Of a stretch of DNA of 64,000 nt, positions 1 through 12,437 are shown piece after piece. The stretch lies in NCBI GenBank assembly GCA_050084515.1, contig CM114274.1:28334001-28398000 (forward strand), in the 5' to 3' direction. Source of the stretch: Blasia pusilla (Eukaryota > Marchantiophyta > Marchantiopsida > Blasiales). Numbering within the stretch: the stretch's first letter is position 1; the number at the start of each line of letters is the position of its first letter. A model generated the notes under the pieces. That model saw nothing but the letters and a program-made list of their open reading frames with translations. It ran no database searches and was not told where the DNA came from. Made by a program: the position numbers and the translations under genes.

Positions 1-3000
1 TTACGGAACTTCCAACCAAGTTCGCACCTGAGGAAAATCCAACGCAATTTGCTCGTGTTCAGAGATCGAAGCACTACTTTGAAAAGGATCCAATCCGGAT
101 AAATAGATGTCACTAATTTACCTTTAAAGCAATTGTCTTTCGAATTCTCACGTAGATTTCGTTATCAAACCTTAAACAAAAATCTGAAACAGGCTTTACA
201 ACTAAACGTTCAGCGGAGCGGTTATCATTGAGTTGGTGGCAAGTCTTACCCGATGGATCTGTCACAAAATATGTAAAAAACAGACTAGTCGTCGAGTATT
301 GAAAAATCGGAGAAAACTATCGTTTACTGAATTTTTCAAACTTCTCTTATCTCAAACTTCCAAATCTCTTGCGACGTCTCCCCTAGGCGGATATGGGGAG
401 GTGTTCTTTAGTAGTAATTCCAGGCCATACGTGTCAATCCTCGGGAGAAGTTACAACTCATGATCATCCGCCTGCCAGCTGATTGTCATAATAATCATTA
501 TTTATGTGATGTGAAAGAAGATACGGGATCTTCTCTTCCGAACTCAATTCGATCAGTGCGCACATGTGGGGAAAGACAAATGATATAGTCTTTTAAAATC
601 TGTGAGGGGCTTTCGGGGTAAGAGCTTCGGACTCGGAGGGACATCGGTAAAAGTGAACAAATCACCATGAACTCCGCATGTCGCAGGCATGGGCGGATCT
701 TATGGAGAAGTTCCATAGATACTATTGTATGACATCTTCCTGTATGAATCGAGCAGAGTACCAGTAGCTAGTTTCATGCGCGGCGCACGAGACACTGACG
801 AAGGTATCTAGACATGGATGTGTTTTCTGTGCACACCATCAATTTCTCTGGACTGCCTCAAGCTTATACCACATTTCTGTGCCGTACAACAAAGCAGTGA
901 CTCAGTAAGAGGGCATGTAAAACAGGAGAGGAAACCTGTCTTCCAATAGCATCGCCACGGGAGAAGACGCGAAATCTGAATCCATGCCGATTTGTAAGTC
1001 GTGGGGTTCTAAATTTAGTTCTTCATGTAAGGGAAAATGGAAAACCTGGATTTTTTATAATTACCCCTCTCTGAAATTCCAGATTTCAAAAGGGTAAAAT
1101 GAATAATGACCAGCGATTACGAGGACATTCGAACCAGAGTCGACATACCGATATGCATCGGTATGAGTGGGAAACTTGTATGTATCGAGCCATCGTCACA
1201 GATCATGTCTTCCCTTTATGAATTTTAGAAGTAATCGTCGGCTATCTCGATTTCCACTACCAGCATAAGTCGATGCCATATAATAGTTCAATTTGACGAG
1301 GTCAGAAAATATTTGGCAAATATCTATGTGCTCGATGATTGTCACTTGACTCCTTGTGCAAAGATCGTGCTCTGGGATTCAGCAATCCAGGCATATTCTC
1401 GTTGCACCTGAGAGATAAAGCAGGACTGGCATAAGCTAGTGGGATCTCAGTTCTGGCGCGTGCGAATGAAGGGACCCCATGCGTCCGAAGTTTTGTCTCT
1501 TCTATCATCTGATCCCAATTGCATTAGAAATCTACCTTCGTCAGCTCGTGTTATGGGCAGCATTTTGAGGACATGTGTAACGATTACTATCGTGATCCTT
1601 AAAACTCGGAGTTCTTAAGCGCGTGTCATACTTCTGGTATCTGGGATCGTCCCGAATCCTGATCCCGTGACATGCTAAAAGTACAGGATATTCGAAATTC
1701 TACGATGAAATGAATATGATCAGCATGTGCTGTTTCTGGAGAAGCAGCTAAAATGTCATAAATGGAAACAAAATTTAATTCTGTGAGGAATAAGTAAAAA
1801 ACCTCTACAATGTAGAGCAACAGATCAAGATTCCTAGTTATTGGCTAATTCATTGGACGAGTTCTCCACAGACGCTTGTAGTTAAACTTAGTCCGAAAAT
1901 ATCCAGAGTGAAAATTCTGAAATACAATTCTGTTGCAGCATTTTTTATGTTTTTTTAAAAACCTCGAATTCTCGGCACACATTCAGTCGTGTGCGACTGA
2001 CCTAAACCGATCCTAGCACAATGTTTGGTCTCGGATCTTGATCGCTTGAACCACTCGTAATCTCGTCCTCGCCTTCTACTAGCTGGGGGAAACACCCATC
2101 ACTGTTCGTCGCGTCCGAGACTGCGAGCACTTTCAATTCTTTCCTTAAAGACAAACCGGCTCAGTTTTGACAGGGACAACTCCAGACAAAACTCATGAAC
2201 TTGTGAAGCATCATTAAACCTCAAGCGCGCAAACTAGAGCTTCCTGAGTCGTCAACAATCCAATCATTTGTATTTCGTGGATCCGAATGAGATATTTCAT
2301 CTTTCCGCACGAGTTCAGATACATGCCACGGGCACGAAACTCGAAAGGTCACTATGTTAAGCCCAAATAACGTATCTAAGAATCGTGCATCGTACTTCAA
2401 CCCCGTTCTGAACGTCTTCAGAAGGAATTAATGACTTCCTAATTTTCTTTTGATCGTCGTGCCACTAGAGCAACCTAAGAGGAGGCTAACATGCACGACC
2501 GTCGACGAGCACTTCGGGTACGTCATGAGGGAATTCAATTGGTCTCGGATTCAGAAACCCCCCAAGTACGACCTAGAAATAATGTACATGCTCGCCATAG
2601 CCACTCCACTGCCTTGGAGCATCGATGTGTTTTCTCGAGCTATAATATAAATAAATATACATAAATTACATATAGAGATTTATTTATTGGCGAAAATTAA
2701 AAGTTAATGAAACTGACGGCTGGAAAAAACCCTTGTTACCTCATATGTAAATAGGAACTAGACATACTGACACATATCAGTGTTAATTATTGATGAGAAA
2801 TAACATAAACATAACTAGGCAGCTCCTACATACTATTGTCATTCCCCACTAAGCGATTGGTAACTCCTTGGTAACTTAGTTTCACTTTTCGAGGATGTAA
2901 CGACGACTTCACTTCTGGTCGTGCAATCATTAGTACATGTTTCTAAAGAGACAAACACGACGATTAGACCCAGATCGGCACGCGGTTTCAATTCGGTTTC

Positions 3001-6000
3001 ACTTTTAGTTTAGGAATCTTATACGATTCAATGCACACATGCATGAAGAAACGAGTACGAAATCGGTGCTATTTAATGGTAATGAAAACATTAAACTAGA
3101 TTTTGACCTTTCTTTTGGAGGTAAAACAAACGTCCAGCTAGTACCACAAGGGAGATGGATATGCCAATATATTCAAATGCCAGATCAAATTCCCTTAGCC
3201 AGGTTGATTTCTGTGACAGGCACATTCTTACTCTTGAGCTCTTTGACGTTGGCTTTCTGATCACCAGTGACGGGTCCATAGCCGTGTGTCGATCTTCCAC
3301 CTTGCGCTGTATGTACATGTCCAAAGCAAGTTGCATTCCACTACCCACAGGTCGGACGTGTGATTCTTCCTCTTGTTCTTGCTCACGCAGGAGTCTTGTA
3401 ACTTACCAAATCGTGCCGTATAATACATTTCTCTTGTCAACTTTAACCTTTCTTGACAGTTGATTGGGTTGTCTTCTATTGAGAAGGGAATCACTTATCA
3501 CGATTGAAGAATGACTGCGGATTGACCGAATGGCAGTCGCCGAGTTGTCCAAAGGAAGTACCCGCGTCTTGCTGGTACACAGAGCCAGTTGTCTTAGCGC
3601 AGCTTCGTGGTTACAGTGGACATGAGAGAGAGAACCGTGCTCTCAGAGATATTCGAATGAATGATCTTTTCTCCAGTGAATTTTTTTTATCAAATATCCT
3701 TTCTCTATTCAATTCACAAAAACAGTTATGTCTGAGAACTTTAAGTTAACTTGTGGACGGGTTAACATTACCCTCCCGGGAGGACGTAGAGGCTGTTCCC
3801 CAGTTACGTCTTTTACTTCATTGAGGGGCCCGATTGGCCACTCCCTACGCATCAATTCTTAGAGTGAATTCCTCAACCTCGATCCATACTGTAACTACAC
3901 TCTCTACCACATGCCCGGACGCAGTACGGTTTGAAGAATCTGTTGGCGGAGAATGAAAGAAGTATAATTTACATCCCTGCAAACTCAATTGCGATCCATC
4001 GACATCCCGGTTTCAGAGGTCGAAGGACCGCATCTGCATAGTCAGCATGAAGATTTTGGATCCACAAATCACTTCATGCGAGGCACGAAATTCGTGAAAA
4101 GAATGTGGGAATGGATGCAGATCAGGTTGTTCGTTGCAACGCCACGGCTTTTTATGGCTTGCGGTGAGAATCACATGGTTTCTACATAAGGACTATTCTG
4201 CAGCGGCAAAATTCGCGATCATATATGCAGACGCGAATCACTCGATCTTCTTAGCCAATGATTCGCTCATTCATGACTAGTGCGGCTGTATACCCGGGCA
4301 CAAGCTAGGAATAGCACACTGTGACAACGAGCCGGCCTTGCCCGGCTTCCCAGCTGCTACATATCCGGCCAAAGACTCGATCACCAGAAGCTGCTGTGAA
4401 TGTTGCATTTGGACAGCTGTTTTTAGTTCCACGATGCGTAGCAATTCGTCGGCACGACGCAGTGAGCGTGACAGTACGTGGGTCTTCGGGCGGGCCTGCG
4501 CGCCCGACGTTCCCGAGCGCTGTGACCGGCTCTCCGCGTCATTGGATATTTAAATCTCTGCTAAGTGCCCAATTAAACTGTCATTTATTTCTAAGCTCGT
4601 GCGCTTTATCCTACGCAAACAAATGCACGCCTCCGGGCCAAAATCCCGCGTGCCCCTTCTTCTAATTTCCTCACCCCGCGGCACACAAGTCAACTGCTGA
4701 GTCAGACCGGGTCACCGGGAAGGTCGGGAGACGTGAGTCACTGACTGCGGTCCATGACGGTCCTACTGAGTTAGCCAGTGACAGATGGGATGAGGAGTAG
4801 ATAAAATGAACCTCTCATTAAGACAATTGATACAACCACGTATATCTCCATGAGAATTGCAAAGTTGTGAATCTATTTTCTAAATCGAGCAACAAATTGG
4901 AGAAAATTCGTGTAGTGGCCCTATGGATAGGGTGTAGCGTGGATCAGTAAAAACGAGAAAAAAATTTACTGATCCAATTCTAGAGTTCTTACAAGATGGA
5001 TACGCATTCATAATTCATAGTTTCCATTGTCTTATGTGGACTATGAACGAGGATTATCACAATTTAGTTGGCATTCATCAGTCATACGTAGATACGCATT
5101 CACATCGGATTGTAAGAGACTTTTTTGCACTCACTCATTAATCAAAATGTCAGGTTTAGGTTGTATTGACGTAAAAATATTGTAATGCACTCCTAGCCCA
5201 TTGTATTAGGTGGATGATATTACTGGATATGCATCAGGTAAGGGAGGAAAATTCAGGAGGATTATAGTAGTTTAGTTGGGATGATTGTCATTACATCGTA
5301 ATGCACGTGCATCCTTCCCAACCAAAACTAACCGAAATACAGTAGGGCTAGTTCCACAATTCCTTACCCACCGTAGCTGGTTCTATCACATTTTTTGAAA
5401 ATCGAAATGAGGATTTGGACGTACGAGAAGCTCGTGCCGGATTCATGACCTACTCAAGTTAAAGGGAAGGAAATATGTAAAAGGAACACGATTCCGTGAG
5501 CAGGAATATCCTCAGTTCCTGCCATCTACTTAAGTAGGAGTAAGAAACTTCGGTCAAGAGACTGGAAATCATGATCTTCTTCTTCTTCGAAAGTCAAAAG
5601 GTTTAATCTCCAATTCAAGGCGTACATGTTGCAAATCAAATATTAATCTATCGGATCTGTACTGCTACATAGCGAGTTAGCCGGCCAGAATGTCGAGGTA
5701 AAAGGGTGACTCATTGTGCCGTTTTTGTGATCGTGAGTAGAGGACAAGGGAAAGATGTCGTTGGTGTTGGGAGAGAATGATTGAACGATACCCATTTCAA
5801 CGAGTACGGTGGAAAGATAAGTTCGAGATTAAAAATAGGGTCCCCCGGTCAAAGTGCTGAAACAGTGCATGTGAGGGCCACCCAGCACGACTGCCTGCAG
5901 AATGGGAGGACTAGTGTATACCGACCTGCCAGGGAGACATGACGTAGGACGAGACGGTTGACATCCAGCCACAGAGTTGGGAGATGACTATTACTGGGAG

Positions 6001-6854
6001 GGAGCAGAAGGCCTGCCACCGGAACTGTATGCATTCGCAGATCTGTGAGCTATATCACCAGTAGCCCGCGACTTCCAGTCAGATGTGATGACAAGTCCTC
6101 AAAAGCAATCTGACCGAGTGTAGATTATGAAGCTGATACAATTTCTGATGACCATTTGCTCTAACCTTCGCTTTTTGTTTCGAGCGTCCATCATGCTTAT
6201 GCAGCCCAAGTCCGAAAGAGAATTTCACCACAGCTCTGTCACGGCTGCAGCTCAACGATGAATGCTCGTTGACTCCTTGCCGCTACTACTGACAGTCCGT
6301 CGCCGATTTGAGCCGACTCCTCCATCGCAACTGCAACTGCTTGTAGGTTCTGACTTTGTTTGTCGGAGCGGAGAGGAGTCTCTGTCAGGGAGGATGTGTT
6401 AGGGATAGACGTAGCTTGGATATCCAACACACCGGGACTGACCCAGATTGGCCTTTGCGAAGAATACCTGGGCCACATTGGAGCACAATATACATTTCAT
6501 TTCTTGCTCTATAGATTTTTTAGCACATTTGGGGATCCCCTCGCTTTTGATATCTACGGGGTTATCATGAGGCGTTCGTAACCTTACGCGCGCTCAAGTT
6601 CCAGAGACCTATATCCATTCCAGCACTGCGAATTTGCGGTCAACATTGGTCCGAGCGAATTGGACCTGGATAGTCTCAAGGGTTGATTGGCATGCATCAA
6701 GTGCTAGAGATCAATTAGGGACAGATTTTGACGGAGACTCAGGAGCTGCTTCTGGCACCAGAAGCAGATCAAGGGTTCAAGATCCTTGAAGAGTAACTTA
6801 GTAAGTGCGTAGTCTACATTTCCACCCTAGCATCCAGATCTGTCGAGAGCGTTG
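1..6854. other. Intergenic DNA, no supported gene
   Basis: I see no open frame here longer than about 115 codons that resembles a known protein. Overlapping short frames occur around 3,040-3,500 and in a GC-richer patch around 4,320-4,680, but none shows a domain or splice structure. There is an AT-rich patch near 2,640-2,700. I found no tRNA cloverleaf, no ribosomal RNA and none of the palindromic repeats that fill the later part of the window. The last part may hold the promoter and 5' leader of the SAUR-like gene, but I could not place a TATA box with confidence. Confidence 0.5.
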
Positions 6855-7658
6855 ATGGTGGGTGACATAGAGAATCAATCGAGCGGAATTGGAAACTCAG
6901 GCTCAAGATTAACAACGGTTTACAGGCAGATGGCCTCACGGACCGTCGGAAGCAAGTCATGCAGCAGCAGAACAGATCTGGAGTTCCGGAGCAAGAATCT
7001 CTTTTCCAGAGGACTGTCGTTTTCCAGGTCATTTTCGAAAAAATGTGGCTTGCTAGGCCTGCAATCTTGGGCAGCTTCACCGAGTTCTTGGGGCCTGCGC
7101 AGCCCCCCTCCTAACATCTCGTCTCCGTGCGTGCAAGTGAATTCATACAGCAACTCACCAACTGTTTCGCAGATGTGGTATGACCTCAGCGTGAGTTCCA
7201 GCCAATCGGCATGCTGTTCTCCCAAAATGACGACGTCTCTCAAACCTCCACCTTCTCCGTCCACTCCATCGAGGCGTTTCATGTTTAAGCGGTGTGGCAC
7301 CGCAAATACTGTCTCTAATGACGATGAGAATCCGACCCTGCTTGAGAAGATGCCAAGTAGCGTCAGTAGTCTCAGCGACACGGATCAGAGTGATCAGGAG
7401 TCCAAAGAGTCCGACTACTTGACGGTATACGTTGGCGAGCGCAGCTGCAAGCGGGTGAAGTACGTAATAAGCAAGCATTTCTTACAGCACCACCTTTTCC
7501 AGGTCCTGCTGAAATGTTCCGAGGACGAAGTGGGAGCGGAGCACGAGTTCAGAGAGGGTGTTCCGATTGTGTGCGATCCGGCCCTGTTTGTGCAGCTTGT
7601 AACAGTCGTCGGAGCCACTCTATTTGCTGAAATACCTGATTCGAAGTGCTGCCCCTGA
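6855..7658 (+). CDS. SAUR-like auxin-responsive protein with long N-terminal extension
   Basis: Intact single-exon frame of 267 residues. The last ~80 residues (from about residue 186) match the SAUR domain. They contain a DYLTVYVGE strand, a basic KRVKYVISKHFL segment, HHLFQVLLK (the family usually has HPLFQ-LL), an acidic EDEVG turn and a PIVCDPALF end. SAUR proteins are small plant growth regulators; angiosperm members restrain PP2C.D phosphatases and promote cell expansion. Residues 1-185 are Ser/Pro-rich low complexity, much longer than in typical angiosperm SAURs (about 80-150 residues in total). The first ATG is at 6,855. An in-frame ATG at 6,930 (MASRTVGSK...) has a better plant start context and may be the real start, giving 242 residues. 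Lack of introns is normal for SAURs. No neighbouring gene is visible. Function is inferred from the domain only. Confidence 0.8.
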   Translation: MVGDIENQSSGIGNSGSRLTTVYRQMASRTVGSKSCSSRTDLEFRSKNLFSRGLSFSRSFSKKCGLLGLQSWAASPSSWGLRSPPPNISSPCVQVNSYSNSPTVSQMWYDLSVSSSQSACCSPKMTTSLKPPPSPSTPSRRFMFKRCGTANTVSNDDENPTLLEKMPSSVSSLSDTDQSDQESKESDYLTVYVGERSCKRVKYVISKHFLQHHLFQVLLKCSEDEVGAEHEFREGVPIVCDPALFVQLVTVVGATLFAEIPDSKCCP

Positions 7659-9772
7659 CGAAACACAATCTCGAGATCAGATACATCCATTGAGAAATCA
7701 ATCAAAGTTGGTCCAATGCATTTACTTCGAGGAAATTCACTGAATTTTGGAATTTGAATGAGCATTAGCACTAGTAGTACGTTTTGAATTTCAAATCTTG
7801 AGAATTTCTGGCAAGCACATAACGTTTTACGTTTCGTGTATCAATTTTGTTACTATAGAGCACTTGTCATTGCTCATCGTGAAGTGTATATAGCATCTTC
7901 TTACATTTGGATTAAGCCGTTAAGAACTGATTACAGTTAGGAAGCTCAAGAGAAGATCTGACATAATCTTGGATCGTTTCATTAGTTTTCACCGATGTAC
8001 GTGATGTGCCGATGAGGGGAGTATATTTACGCCTTGACATGGGACAGATCTCTCATGTCAATCCAGACCTCCTGAGACGTCACGCTGTTGGAACCCTTGT
8101 ATCATGCTTACAAAACTAGAATTCTACTGCAATTCACTGGATCTTTAATACTATTTAGACCAAATTAATTTCAAGCCAGCTAGCAAAAGATAAATCTCTC
8201 TAGCCCTGTATCTGGGTAGATGCTTCAAATTTCGTTGTAAAATTCATCCCGAAATTCTGGCTGAATCCGGAGGCCACTTGGGATATTTCAAAAAGATAAA
8301 AGTCTTTATTTCATGCGGCATATCATTTCATTGAGCAGATCGTCTTATGATCGATTGCAATTCCTGACTTCTAATGACGTCGTGCACTTGGGATTTATTC
8401 CCGTACTTTCAGCACTCTTAGTAACTCGTTCTAGCTACGACTTTTAAAACTGCCAGATTACTTAATGCTCAATGCTCTTGGATTTCGGACTGCAATTGTA
8501 TCAGTTCAGAGCCGATCGATCACTCCCTCTACACTCGCGGTCCAAAAATGTACGTTAATGTGTGCATATTTCCCTTCAGTCTGTGTAATTGCACAAATCA
8601 ATTCCCGACGAAACGTTTGCGTGCTCTCGGATGACATGGAGGACCACCCTATCGTACGCGCACTTTTCGCTGTGTGAGCGATTCGAAAACTTGCGAGGAA
8701 CTCCAAGACCTAGCCAATAATAGTCGTAAAACCCTGAACTAGAAACGGGCGACCATGGAAGCTTCTGCTCAACAACTAGCGCTGATCCCGGCTTCGAATT
8801 GACCCGGTTGTGCATTTGAGGCATTAGGATCAAAGATGTGCGCACGCGAAGGCACGACGTGAGACACGGCTGGTCGACTTCCGAGAATCTCCGCGTTGCG
8901 TTCCTGTTTGTAGCTATGTCACGATGGTTGATCGTGAGGCAGTCGGGGCACCAAGCTGGGAGAAGCCCCTCATCCTACGGTCAAGTTTCCACGGAGGACT
9001 ACTTTAGTTTTTGCCCTTCGGCCAATCGCACAGCTGGGAGTGCGCGTATTCTACTCCGCGTTTTCCCGTGGGGAAATTTTTACTCTCTAATCATCTAATG
9101 TGCTTTCACGTCGTGCGAAAATCTGGTTAGTTCCATCGTGCAGGACCCAAGATCTCACTTGAGTTCGCGATCAAGATCTTGTGCGATTCTCCACGAGGAA
9201 ATGGTGGTGTTGCGTATGTTTACCTCCGATGACTAGTCACCGGATTCACGTACTAAGTACGATGCACTATTTCCGCGCCTGTAACATATTGCAGTTGAGA
9301 TAAAATATTTTGCATTTCTTTTCGAAGTTAGGATAATCTTCATTTTTAACCGGAAAACAGAGAATTTTGTTACATTATTTGCACGGATGTTAATTTTCAT
9401 TAACTTCCGCGAAACAAATATTCTTCACCTTTGCTATCCATCTTCCACTTAGCAAACTTTAGAGACACGTGATGTGTAACTAGAAAAAGTACAAATCCAC
9501 ATGTGGTTAATTTTGAAGTAAATCGGTCTTCCACATAGGGGCCATCTTTATTCCTCCTCCCATATCTTTTCTATCTCCTTCATTCCAACTTGTCATGTAA
9601 GTCATCCCCTTCCTTTCTCATACATTCTTGTCAATTAAATGTTTTTTTCAAGTCATCCGTTTGTGGATATCATTGTCATAGCTATGGCTGGTTCCTTGAT
9701 ATTCTCTTTCCAACACAAATGGAGATCCCAAAACCCAAGTCCCCTCCAAGTCAAATTTCCATAATCAGATAA
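7659..9772. other. Intergenic DNA, no supported gene
   Basis: The 3' flank of the SAUR-like gene. The only frames are short (under about 90 codons), overlap on both strands and have no recognisable domain. No repeat or RNA gene was seen. Confidence 0.5.
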
Positions 9773-10084
9773 GAGGGGGTGTCATTTTATTGGCTAACCG
9801 GAATCGGGAGGGTTCGAGGGGGCCGGCCCAGAAAGCCATCCGGGCTACCCCAGGAAGAGGAGGGGGTAGGAGTTTTGCGTTGTCCCGTGCAATCGACGTT
9901 TGTCACCTGCGAGCCCTAATTATATGGGGGTATCCGGGAAGAAATGAAAACGGGCAGGTTAGACTCTTCTCAAGAGCCCCAAAACGGGTAGCTCATGAGC
10001 TACTCTGTTGGGATCCAGAAAGTCCCTTGGATAGAGAGATTGGGGCCCCTAAAAATCCGGTTAGGGGGTTTTATGACACCCCCT
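9773..10084. mobile_element. Small non-autonomous inverted-repeat element (MITE)
   Basis: About 311 bp bounded by inverted repeats of roughly 28 bp. The left end reads AGGGGGTGTCATTTTATTGG followed by CTAACCGG. The right end, reverse-complemented, reads AGGGGGTGTCATAAAACCCC followed by CCTAACCGG. It has no coding capacity. A TAA trinucleotide flanks both ends (9,770-9,772 and 10,084-10,086), which would fit the 3-bp TWA duplication of PIF/Harbinger-type elements, although the left terminus would then carry one extra G. The superfamily assignment is therefore tentative; the inverted repeat itself is plain in the sequence. Confidence 0.65.
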
Positions 10085-12037
10085 AATATCCACAATTTAG
10101 TTTAACGGTATAATGTTGAAAGTAGCTCCATACAGAACTAACAAAAAGAGCCAAATGATTATAAGTTTTCATATTTGAAAAAGAAAAAGCTTTGAATTGC
10201 ACAAAATATTAAATATACAAAGAAATTTTCAATTGAGAACTCTCCTAAAAAAAAGAGGTGAATATGAAAGGAAGTGCTATGAGGAAACCACAATTTATTT
10301 TTTAACTAAGAATATACCACGAAGGATTAATACCAAAAGTTAAATTATTATTTTTTGGAAAAATCATGTGAACTCATTAGAGCCTATACAAGTAGGATCT
10401 TTTATAAATACCTCGATCTTTAGCGTCTACCAGTGTCATTTTTTTCTCTCTTTGTAGAGTGCATCCACATGTCAGAAAATCTTCTATGGCTTGCCCACAT
10501 CTGTTGGATTGCCTTCAACAAAGCAGAATATTTCCCGTGAGAGGCTCCTCATTAAGCATGCGCCCCAATTTGGCCACTCCATTTTGTGTGGCTCTCGAGT
10601 CTGGTTTGGCACGGATGGATTCGATCAAATTCATTTCATGGGAGTTGAATCCACTTTTAATAGGGTTTAGCAGGCTTGGCTATCAAGTTTTATGTGAAGT
10701 TTTCTGGCTTGGCATCTTTTGCGCTCATTATTGTTCTTATATTTGCTCCTAGCCACTCCACTTGAGAAACACCTTGCTTTGTTTTGTTCGCCCCTATTCT
10801 TTGTTGCGGGGCAAGGAAAATCACTTTGAATAGTTTCCTTTAGTTCATTTTAGTTTTTTCTCTCTCAAACTTTAACTAGTCGCTCTCTTGATGCCCCCTT
10901 GTCCCTCTACTTTCTTGCTTTGGTTTACATCGTAACGTTGCCGAGTCAAGAGTCTTTCTTCGAGTAAGGGCAGACCTTCTAGCTGCGGCAGACGTGGTCG
11001 ATGGAAGGTGAACTCTCTGAGAAGTTCTCGTCTTTCAATATAAAATTATTATGTATACTCTCCATTCTCTCACGACACGTATCACAAATGGAAGTGCCGA
11101 GGCGATCACTTCTTTGTAACATCGGACCCCGAAATTCCTAACTATAAAATTTCCTTTAAACTATTTTATGCTTGTACACGAGGAAGATAGCACAACTAGT
11201 GTTAAACCCTACTTGAGCAGGCCTACGGACATCCATGGATCGTTATATAAGGACATACAAAGTACAATCCCATGTCCTTCCATATGTGACGATAGGAAGA
11301 ATCACCGGAGTTGGAGATTGCATGATCTGGTTCATGAACGCCTCCCCAAAGTGATAAACTAAATAGTGAGTGAACTAGTGCCTATTTACAAAAAGTACCT
11401 TGACATGGTATGAATTGAAGAAAGGAAATTCGGGCACAACTCGTGGCTCATCCCTATGTCATAATTGTTAGGATAGATCGGTGGGATCTAGCAGAGCGTC
11501 TGCATGAGTAGTGGAGGACAGACCCTGGAGATCGAGGATGACCTATTGAGGCCCAAGGAAACCTAAGAGAGTAGGTTTCCCCTTTGTTTCGGCTCATTTG
11601 GAGCCATATAGAGAAACTTACTATTTCAAGTAAGTTTCAATATTGGGGATAGTTTACTTTCCACTTTGGGAAGTGGCCCTTGACCCGCTACAGCAAATCA
11701 AGAGCCAAGGAGGTGACTTGCAAGCATAGGTTATGGTTGAGAGGGCTTGGGAGAGGGAAAGGGATATACCTCCAAGAGAGAGAGCTTGAGAGCTCATTCT
11801 CTCTTTGTTGAACTTCTTGGCATAAGGCGGCGGAGCTATGGTCCTTTGCCTTGTGAGTGTAACCCAAGCCTCTCATTAGGAGAGTAGGTTTGGTTTGACA
11901 TGAGAGAGAGTGCACACCTTTGAGAGCTATGGTGTGAGATGGTGTAGAGAGAGATTGGATCTTACTTTACAAAGAGAGACTGGGAGAATGAGAGAATGAG
12001 AGAGTGGGAGAGCTTCATGGGGAAGCTCGCTAGTCAC
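10085..12037. other. Non-coding flank left of the transposon nest, possibly LTR/leader DNA
   Basis: No protein-like frame. From about 11,500 the sequence is rich in GAGAGA tracts, and 11,761-11,873 recurs at the right edge of the window. That is compatible with this being the terminal repeat or leader of the retroelement whose gag and protease lie at 61-63 kb, split by insertion of the 47.6-kb transposon nest. I could not define LTR ends or a primer-binding site. Confidence 0.4.
11761..11873 (+). repeat. Flank repeat, left copy (pairs with 63,886-63,999)
   Basis: Direct repeat of about 113 bp, roughly 94% identical by eye to 63,886-63,999. It starts GGGATATACCTCC, runs through a GAGAGAGAG tract and TTTGTTGAAC, and ends at CCAAGCCTCT. 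The two copies bracket the transposon nest plus the gag/protease remnant, so they may be pieces of the two LTRs of one retroelement. Confidence 0.6.
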
Positions 12038-12130
12038 AGGGGCTGGTATTGAGGTGCGGTAAGAGGAGAGGAAGAGAGGAGAGAGGAAACTACCTTCAAC
12101 CGAAATAGATACTTTTTTTTAAGAGAGTTT
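12038..12130 (+). repeat. Left terminus of element I
   Basis: Contains GAGGTGCGGTAAGAGG and a polypurine tract, then ACCTTCAACCG and a T-tract. The same block starts elements III (30,629) and IV (46,780) and, reversed, ends element II (59,614). Only this copy is preceded by GGGGCTGGTATT, which elsewhere is the reverse complement of the right tip. Confidence 0.75.
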
Positions 12131-12233
12131 CCGTTGGGTTGAAGAGAGGAAACTTTTTGTGTGAATTTTTTTGCACTTTTTTGTTCATATATTAAGCAGT
12201 CCCACAGTTTTTTTTTCCTCTTCCATATTTTGG

Positions 12234-12267
12234 CAACCCCTCTGAGTCCGACGAGTTGCAAATTGCA
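12234..12267. repeat. Single degenerate palindrome near the left terminus
   Basis: CAACCCCTCTGAGTCCGACGAGTTG, a decayed copy of the element palindrome. It is found at the same place in all four copies (30,822; 47,000; 59,385), just downstream of the transposase stop codon. Confidence 0.6.
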
Positions 12268-12437
12268 GAAAATTTAGAAAACTGAAAAATCAGTGGAATC
12301 ATAAGTGTGGAACCAATCACTTTTTCCATCCAAGGTCTGGAAAAAATCTATCATTTGCCCCGGGCTAAATAGAGTTCAAGCTCAAAGTGAAGGTTCAGGA
12401 AAAATAAAAGTACAATCTAAAACCTCATTTTGCATCC

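Noticed and set aside
3091-3494. Three overlapping frames of 77-102 codons on both strands
   Set aside because: No recognisable domain, and all are mutually overlapping; most likely chance.
1-9772. tRNA, rRNA or small RNA genes
   Set aside because: No cloverleaf, box A/B pair or rRNA signature could be recognised by eye.
9590-10752. Short frames around the MITE and downstream
   Set aside because: No domain, no splice structure, and one frame spans the inverted-repeat element itself.
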